Source of the DNA: Kribbella sp. VKM Ac-2569
Lineage (GTDB): Bacteria; Actinomycetota; Actinomycetes; Propionibacteriales; Kribbellaceae
Assembly (NCBI RefSeq): GCF_004216905.1
Contig: NZ_SGXJ01000006.1
Location: 124,001 to 188,000 of the forward strand
Reading direction: 5' to 3'
DNA: 64,000 nucleotides
A program made the position numbers and the translations under genes. Below, one piece after another: positions 59,256 through 64,000 of this stretch (within the stretch, counting starts at the first letter, position 1; each line of letters opens with the position of its first letter). A model generated the notes under the pieces. The model ran no database searches. It was not told the origin of the DNA and saw only the letters and a program-made list of their open reading frames with translations.

Positions 59256-60094
59256 GAACAGGTCGTGTTGTCACCTACGTGGTGCTGATCGGGGCCGCGC
59301 TCCTGGTGATCTTCCCGGTGTACTACGTCATCGCCGGGTCGGTCATGGCACCCGGGCGGATCTCGTCGTACCCGCCGGATCTCTTCCCGCACGGGTTCTT
59401 CACCGGCAACTACAAGGGTGCGACGTCGTCGGGCACGCCGATCGGGCAGCAGTACCTGAACTCGATCCTGCAGACGTCGATCATCACGCTGTCGCAGCTG
59501 ATCACCAGCGTGCTGGCGGCGTACGCGTTCGTCTTCATGAAGATGTGGGGACGCACCGTGCTGTTCGGGCTCTTCCTGGCCACGCTGATGGTGCCGTGGG
59601 AGTCGATCGTCCTGCCGAACTACCTGACCATCACCGGCTGGGAGCTCGGCGGGCACGGACTGACCAAGACGTACGCCGGGACGATGATCGCGCTGGTGCT
59701 GCCGTTCCTGGCGAACGCGTTCGGGGTGTTCCTGCTCCGGCAGTCGTTCCTGCAGTTCCCGGTGGAACTGCGGGACGCGGCAACGATCGACGGTGCCGGT
59801 CACTGGCGGTTCCTCAGCCGGATCCTGCTGCCGCTGAACAAGCCGGCGCTGATGGCGGTCGGGCTGTACGTGTTCCTGTCCGCGTGGAACCAGTTCTTCT
59901 GGCCGTTGCTGATCGGCGACTCGGCGTCCCGCCGTACCTTGCAGATCGGCATCAGCCAGCTCAACGACGCGGAGGCCGCCGACCCGGGACTCATCCTGGC
60001 CGGCGTCACGCTGTCGATCCTGCCCACGCTGGCCATCGTGATCTTCGGCCAGCGCTTCATCGTCCGCGGGCTGACCGCGGGTGCGATTCGCTGA
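59252..60094 (+). CDS. ABC transporter permease, UgpE-like
   Basis: A 280-residue permease with six hydrophobic segments (VVTYVVLIGAALLVIFPVYYVIAG first) and an EAA loop RDAATIDGAGHWRFLSRILLP (starting near residue 175); the end RGLTAGAIR fits UgpE-like proteins. The GTG at 59252 overlaps the previous stop. A longer frame upstream is shadow sequence. It is followed 16 bp later by the binding-protein gene, an unusual order since the binding protein often comes first in such operons. Confidence 0.93.
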   Translation: MRTGRVVTYVVLIGAALLVIFPVYYVIAGSVMAPGRISSYPPDLFPHGFFTGNYKGATSSGTPIGQQYLNSILQTSIITLSQLITSVLAAYAFVFMKMWGRTVLFGLFLATLMVPWESIVLPNYLTITGWELGGHGLTKTYAGTMIALVLPFLANAFGVFLLRQSFLQFPVELRDAATIDGAGHWRFLSRILLPLNKPALMAVGLYVFLSAWNQFFWPLLIGDSASRRTLQIGISQLNDAEAADPGLILAGVTLSILPTLAIVIFGQRFIVRGLTAGAIR

Positions 60095-60110
60095 GAAAGG
60101 TTGGTTTCGT

Positions 60111-61514
60111 ATGAGATCCGTTCGACGTACGGCGAGTGCCGCGGCACTGCTGGCGGTGCTGGCTCTGGTCGCCGCCGGCTGTGGTGGCTCCTCGGATTCC
60201 AAGGACTCCGGCAGTGGCGGGCAGGACGCGCCCGACGCCGGCGCGCTCGACAAGGCGAGCGGGGTCACGAAGGTCACCTTCTGGCACGGCATGAAGGGCG
60301 CGAACGGCGCGGCCGTCGACAAGCTGGTGAAGGCGTTCAACGCCGCGAACTCCGGCAAGATCGAGGTCACCGCGGTCTACCAGGGTGACTACGACGACAC
60401 GATCACGAAGTACAAGACCTCGGTACAGCAGGGCAACACGCCTTCCGTCGTACAGATCTACGACATCGGGTCGCGGTTCATGATCGACTCCAAGCAGACC
60501 GTGCCGGTGCAGAAGTTCGCCGACAAGGACGGCTACACGCTGGACTCGATCGAGCCGAACATCGCGAACTACTACTCGATCGACGCACAGCTGAACTCGA
60601 TGCCGTTCAACACGTCGATGCCGTTGCTGTACATCAACAAGGAAGCCTTCGTGAAGGCCGGCCTCGACCCGGCGAAGCCGCCGACGAACCTCGACGAGAT
60701 CATGGCGGCCGCGAAGAAGCTGACCGTCAAGCAGGGCGGGAAGACCGTGCAGTACGGCTTCAACGCGGCGATCTACGGCTGGTTCGTCGAGCAGCTGATC
60801 GCCCAGTCCGGTACGACGTACTGCGACAACGACAACGGCCGCAAGGACCTCGCGACGAAGGTGAACTTCGCCGACGAGCAGGGCGTGAAGATCGCGACCT
60901 GGTACCAGGAGATGGTCAAGCAGGGCCTGATGCCGAACACCGGCAAGAAGACCGACGACGCACAGGCCGTCTTCAAGTCCGGTACGTCGGCGATGCACCT
61001 GGAGTCGACCGGTGCACTGCGGGGCTACCTGGACGCCGCGAAGGGCAAGTTCACGGTGATGACCGCGCCGTTCCCGCACCTGACCGCCTCTGACAGCGGT
61101 GGACCGATCATCGGCGGCGCGTCGCTGTGGATCGACGGCCCCGGCCACTCGGATGCCGAGAAGCGCGCCTCGTGGGAGTTCGTGAAGTTCGCCTCCTCCC
61201 CCGCCCAGCAAGCAGCCTGGCACACCGGCACCGGCTACTTCCCCATCAACAAGAAGGCGCTGGACGAACCCGCCGACAAGGCGTGGGTGGCGCAGTACCC
61301 GCAGTTCACCACCGCGATCACCCAACTCCACAACACCAAGCCGACCAACGCCTCCTCCGGCTGCATCCTCGGCGTCATGCCGCAGGCTCGCAAAGCCGCC
61401 GAAGACGGCCTGGAGAAGGCAGTCCTAGGCACCGACCCAGCGACCGCAATGAAGGCCGCCGCAGACTCCATCAAGCCCCAGATCGACCAGTACAACAAGA
61501 CAGTCAAGAAGTAG
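60111..61514 (+). CDS. UgpB-like ABC transporter substrate-binding lipoprotein
   Basis: A 467-residue family-1 binding protein. The lipoprotein signal has RRTASAAALLAVLALVAAGC with a lipobox VAAGC. The mature part resembles UgpB: TFWHGMKGANGAAVDKLV, YQGDYDDTITKYKT, SMPFNTSMPLLYINKEAF and TGYFPINKKALD. UgpB binds glycerol-3-phosphate and glycerophosphocholine, which is my best guess for the ligand. AAAGG precedes the ATG at 60111 by ten bases. A strong hairpin terminator follows 15 bp after the stop, so this gene ends the operon. No UgpC ATPase is encoded. Confidence 0.92.
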   Translation: MRSVRRTASAAALLAVLALVAAGCGGSSDSKDSGSGGQDAPDAGALDKASGVTKVTFWHGMKGANGAAVDKLVKAFNAANSGKIEVTAVYQGDYDDTITKYKTSVQQGNTPSVVQIYDIGSRFMIDSKQTVPVQKFADKDGYTLDSIEPNIANYYSIDAQLNSMPFNTSMPLLYINKEAFVKAGLDPAKPPTNLDEIMAAAKKLTVKQGGKTVQYGFNAAIYGWFVEQLIAQSGTTYCDNDNGRKDLATKVNFADEQGVKIATWYQEMVKQGLMPNTGKKTDDAQAVFKSGTSAMHLESTGALRGYLDAAKGKFTVMTAPFPHLTASDSGGPIIGGASLWIDGPGHSDAEKRASWEFVKFASSPAQQAAWHTGTGYFPINKKALDEPADKAWVAQYPQFTTAITQLHNTKPTNASSGCILGVMPQARKAAEDGLEKAVLGTDPATAMKAAADSIKPQIDQYNKTVKK

Positions 61515-61529
61515 CTCTTACGCACTGCA

Positions 61530-61562
61530 GCCTGTCTTCAGTCGCCCTGACTGAAGACAGGC
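61530..61562. terminator. Strong bidirectional hairpin terminator
   Basis: A perfect 14-bp stem GCCTGTCTTCAGTC / GACTGAAGACAGGC with a 5-base loop, 15 bp after the importer operon and overlapping the last eight codons of the convergent NTF2-like gene. It should terminate the importer transcript; for the NTF2-like gene the hairpin forms partly inside its coding end. Confidence 0.85.
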
Positions 61563-61990
61563 CTGCTTTCCGCGTCTGCAACCAACTCGTCGTCGAGAAC
61601 GCCGGTGTTCTGGCAGGCGGTCAGAAGCCACCGTCCGTCCTCTTTCGTCATGACCCACAGCGGCGTACCCACGTCCGGCCCATCGGGCGTCCGGTACACC
61701 TGGCGCACCTTGACCGCCGCGACGTCGGGGCGGATGAAGAGCACGTGCTCCAACTCGAACGTGACCGTCATGCCCTGCATCCCGCCCGGAAGCACCTGAT
61801 GTGTGAAGGTCGAGATCGCCTCGAGGCCGAAGAGACGCTTGCCACCGCCCGTTGTCCAGATCGCATCCGTTCGGAACAGCCCGAGGAACTCGTCGGGGAG
61901 CTCATTGTTCTGGGCGTGTTCGACTACGGCGATCACCTGCTCGATCGCTGCGATGTCGGCCTCGCGCGAAGAGACGTCTGAAGTGTCCAT
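61538..61990 (-). CDS. NTF2/SnoaL-like (SgcJ/EcaC-type) protein
   Basis: A 150-residue protein of the cystatin-like NTF2 fold. Helical N-terminus (SREADIAAIEQVIAVVEHAQNN), the core strand region FLGLFRTDAIWTTGGGKRLFGLEAI, then VTFELEHVLFIRPDVAAVKVRQVY, and TPLWVMTKEDGRWLLTACQNTGV at the end. Members of the SgcJ/EcaC group are small uncharacterised proteins or ketosteroid-isomerase-like enzymes. The ATG at 61990 has no ribosome site and could be leaderless. Its last eight codons lie within the terminator hairpin of the importer operon. Confidence 0.85.
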   Translation of the reverse strand: MDTSDVSSREADIAAIEQVIAVVEHAQNNELPDEFLGLFRTDAIWTTGGGKRLFGLEAISTFTHQVLPGGMQGMTVTFELEHVLFIRPDVAAVKVRQVYRTPDGPDVGTPLWVMTKEDGRWLLTACQNTGVLDDELVADAESRPVFSQGD

Positions 61991-62106
61991 GGGGTTGATG
62001 GTGAAACATCATGCACACTTGAGGTCAAGACATCGCGTGCGCCCACGCCATCGCCTCGCACGAGGGCGCTTCCCCTTGTGAATAAGGCTTCTGGACTCAT
62101 CTCGAT

Positions 62107-62148
62107 TTGAGCGAGACGCAATCGTGACCTAGAATAGAACACATGTTC
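62107..62148 (+). promoter_or_regulatory. Leaderless promoter overlapping an SOS-box-like palindrome
   Basis: TTGAGC (62107-62112) and TAGAAT (62130-62135) are 17 bp apart, and the ATG at 62143 follows the -10 by seven bases, so the mRNA begins at the start codon. The bases GAAC-N4-GTTC (62137-62148) straddle the ATG and match the core of the actinobacterial LexA box (consensus GAAC-N4-GTTC with C/G flanks). LexA bound here would block the transcription start. No other SOS-box core of this quality was noticed in the promoter gaps. Confidence 0.65.
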
Positions 62149-63858
62149 GATGAAGATCTGGAGGAACTCGGCACCGCGGACCTGCTGGCCGCGGCGTCGC
62201 AGTTCGGCCGGATCCAGGACCGGGCCGCCGTACGGGTGCTGGAGGCGGCGCTGGTCTTCGCGGATCGCAACGGGGAGGTGTACCGCGAGCCACGTCCGGG
62301 CTACGAACAGATCCACGTGTACGGCGGCGACGGCTGCCCCGGCGTCGCGGAGTTCGCACCGATCGAGTTCGGTGCGGTGATGCGGATGTCTTCAGGTGCG
62401 GCCGCGGCGCTGATCGGCGAGGCGCTGGCGTTGCGGCATCGGCTGCCGAGGATCTGGGCCGCCGTACTGGCCGGAAACGCCGTCGCGTGGCGGGCCCGCA
62501 AGGTTGCCCACGCCTGCCTGTCGCTGTCGCTGGAGGCGGCCGCGCTCGTGGACCGGCGGGTGGTCGGGATCGTCGACACCGTCACGCCCGGTGCGTTGAA
62601 GAAGATCGTCACCGCGGCCCTGTGGGAGGCCGACCCCGAGGCAGCGAAAGCCCAGGCAGAGGCGGCCGCGCGGACCCGGGGTGTGTTCGTCGCTCCGTCC
62701 GATGACCAGGGCACGAAACGGATCTGGGTCCGCGCTGCGGCCGGTGATGTGATCCGGTTCGACGCGACGACCGACGACCTGGCCCGGGCGTTGAAGATCC
62801 TGGGTGACACCGACGACCTGGACCAGCGGCGTGCGAAGGCGATCGGCTGGATCTCCGACCCCGCAGCGGCCCACCAGCTCTTGGAGGTAGCCCGCTACCT
62901 CGCCCGCACCCAGCCGACCGATACCCCGCAAGCAGACCCCACGCCAGCAGGCACCCATCCGACCGACTCGCATCCCACCGACGCCCAGCCGCCCCACACC
63001 CGGCGGACGCACGTCACCCCAGACAATGCTGCCCCAGCACCGCCGTGGGCCGGCCCCGAGGACGAGTCCGTCCAGGCCGAGCAGGATGCGCCGGCAGCCG
63101 ACCAGACCGCGCAGTTCACGGCCGACGAGGCAGAGGACCGCGCAGAGGCCCGGGCAGACGGCGCGTATGACGCTGCAGATGACCGTGGGGAGGACGTTGC
63201 CCGTGACGGTGGGGATGACGGGGATGGTGGGGATGCGTTCACGCGGCGGATGTTGGCGGGTGAACTGCCTGCACGGCTGGCCGCGATCAAGCAGGAGGCC
63301 CACAGGAACGGTCTCGGTGCTGGGAGTGGGCGGCGGAACCGGCACACGCTGTACGTGCATCTGACCGACCGGACGCTTGCTACCGGCAACGGCGTACTGC
63401 GGGTTGAAGAACTCGGACCGCTACTGGCCAGCCAGCTGACTGAACTACTCGGCCACGACCAGGTCGTCGTGAAGCCCGTGATCGATCTTCAGGACGAGGT
63501 CAGCGTGCACAGCTACGAGATCCCCGACTGGATCCGCGAACAGGTGAGACTCCGGCACCCAGTCGACATGTTCCCGTACAGCGGCGCCGAGGCCACCACC
63601 CGGATGGATCAAGACCACATCACGCCTTACGACCGCGCCGGCCCACCCGGGCAAACCACCGCCGACAACCTCATACCGCTAGGCAGACTCCACCACCGCG
63701 CCAAAACCTTCGGCGGCTGGCGAAGCCGACGCCTGCCCACCGGAGCCGTCGACTGGATCAGCCCTCATGGGTTCCGGTTCGTTGTCGACCACACTGGCAC
63801 CCATCCAGTCCCGCCCGCCTCCACCGCGACAGACTTCGACACGGCTGCAGGTCTGTGA
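62143..63858 (+). CDS. DUF222/HNH endonuclease-like protein (13E12-repeat type)
   Basis: A 571-residue protein of the large actinobacterial DUF222-HNH family. The N-terminal helical DUF222 part covers residues about 1-260 (ELGTADLLAAASQFGRIQDRAAVRVLE, GEALALRHRLPRIWAAV). A low-complexity linker follows (Thr/Pro/His repeats near 265-300, then acidic, Asp/Gly-rich near 320-365). The C-terminal HNH nuclease motif is at about 485-530: DQDHITPYDRAG, TTADNLIPLGRLHHRAKTFGGW. The His/Asn/His metal site is intact. Its role is unknown; mycobacterial relatives (13E12 repeats) include genes controlled by the SOS response. The leaderless ATG at 62143 is fixed by the promoter. Confidence 0.88.
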   Translation: MFDEDLEELGTADLLAAASQFGRIQDRAAVRVLEAALVFADRNGEVYREPRPGYEQIHVYGGDGCPGVAEFAPIEFGAVMRMSSGAAAALIGEALALRHRLPRIWAAVLAGNAVAWRARKVAHACLSLSLEAAALVDRRVVGIVDTVTPGALKKIVTAALWEADPEAAKAQAEAAARTRGVFVAPSDDQGTKRIWVRAAAGDVIRFDATTDDLARALKILGDTDDLDQRRAKAIGWISDPAAAHQLLEVARYLARTQPTDTPQADPTPAGTHPTDSHPTDAQPPHTRRTHVTPDNAAPAPPWAGPEDESVQAEQDAPAADQTAQFTADEAEDRAEARADGAYDAADDRGEDVARDGGDDGDGGDAFTRRMLAGELPARLAAIKQEAHRNGLGAGSGRRNRHTLYVHLTDRTLATGNGVLRVEELGPLLASQLTELLGHDQVVVKPVIDLQDEVSVHSYEIPDWIREQVRLRHPVDMFPYSGAEATTRMDQDHITPYDRAGPPGQTTADNLIPLGRLHHRAKTFGGWRSRRLPTGAVDWISPHGFRFVVDHTGTHPVPPASTATDFDTAAGL

Positions 63859-63936
63859 CAGCCTCCCTGCAAAGCACATGGTCAGACGTCGGATCGACCC
63901 ACTGCCGCGTTCATTCGTGCGAACTATGGTTCTGGC

Positions 63937-64000
63937 ATGGAGGGTGCTGTCGGCGGCTCGGGTCTCGGGCTGATGCGCGGAGAGGTGCGCCTGGCGCCGA
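63937..64000 (+). CDS. Possible start of a gene running off the right edge
   Basis: An open frame from ATG at 63937 continues to the end of the window: MEGAVGGSGLGLMRGEVRLAP. The segment LMRGEVRLAP loosely resembles the beginning of GrpB/UPF0157 nucleotidyltransferase-like proteins, whose N-terminus usually reads as a charged R-G-x-V-x-L-x-P strand. TATGGT seven bases before the ATG could be a -10. With only 21 codons this stays a guess. The gap 63859-63936 between the HNH gene and this ATG holds nothing else I can support. Confidence 0.3.
   Translation, partial: MEGAVGGSGLGLMRGEVRLAP

Noticed and set aside
62143..63858. Mobile element such as an intron-encoded HNH or an IS
   Set aside because: No terminal repeats, duplicated target or interrupted gene flank the HNH gene; DUF222-HNH genes are ordinary dispersed members in actinomycetes.
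1..64000. tRNA, rRNA, CRISPR or prophage
   Set aside because: Scanned for tRNA T-loop sequences with CCA-type ends, rRNA blocks, regularly spaced direct repeats and phage structural genes; nothing convincing was seen, although weak tRNA-like folds cannot be excluded by eye.

Overview
The window looks like the chromosome of a high-GC Gram-positive actinomycete. Third codon positions are strongly G/C, GTG and TTG starts are frequent, and four-base ATGA/GTGA gene overlaps are the rule. The content (many CUT1 sugar ABC importers without their own ATPase, LacI/DeoR/PadR/TetR regulators, ECF sigma factors, GH43 and GH127 enzymes, a DUF222-HNH protein) fits the Nocardioidaceae/Kribbella neighbourhood of the Propionibacteriales, but no rRNA or marker gene allows a firm genus. 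I see no tRNA, rRNA, CRISPR array, IS element or prophage.

Layout: 1-2645 (minus) is an inositol-monophosphatase-family gene followed by a sugar importer cut by the window edge, with a doubled operator in front. 2723-3418 is an MgtC-like protein. 3440-8674 (minus) is a compact five-gene cassette (FGGY kinase, histidine phosphatase, DeoR regulator, second FGGY kinase, 2-hydroxyacid dehydrogenase) behind a clear palindromic operator. 8815-12243 holds two small proteins, a dense cluster of DnaA-box-like 9-mers and a very large membrane-embedded patatin-like protein. 12363-18439 combines a secreted GH43 arabinanase-like enzyme, two tandem bulb-lectin-like exoproteins and a second sugar importer.

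18626-25668 carries two related cell-surface proteins, an ArsR/MFS pair and a Ser/Thr kinase divergent from an ECF sigma factor, then another MFS exporter. 25714-29638 is a PTS-type dihydroxyacetone kinase operon (dhaK, dhaL and a DhaM-HPr-EI fusion). 29617-33045 has a cupin, a GNAT protein, a DUF1707-type protein and an ECF sigma/membrane-partner pair. 33038-36508 is a GH127 beta-L-arabinofuranosidase divergent from its likely LacI regulator.

37850-58261 is an interrupted purine-biosynthesis region: purS-purQ-(membrane protein)-purL, purC, purB and purD, all on the minus strand. Between them lie a PadR-ABC-FtsX-CDP-alcohol phosphotransferase operon, a TetR/FAD monooxygenase pair with a perfect shared palindrome, an envelope glycosyltransferase operon and a further ECF sigma pair. 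58338-61514 is a UgpB/A/E-like importer closed by a strong hairpin terminator. The window ends with an NTF2-like protein, a leaderless DUF222-HNH gene whose start codon lies inside an SOS-box-like palindrome, and the beginning of one more gene.

Most genes are ordinary. The parts I find most worth checking are the DnaA-box cluster (9272-9338), the SOS-box/leaderless HNH gene (62107-62148), the membrane-inserted patatin, the symmetric promoter-operator at 48872-48889, the kinase/sigma pair, and a recurring family of anchored or secreted domains at 18626, 19445 and 37176 that may also form the kinase ectodomain.
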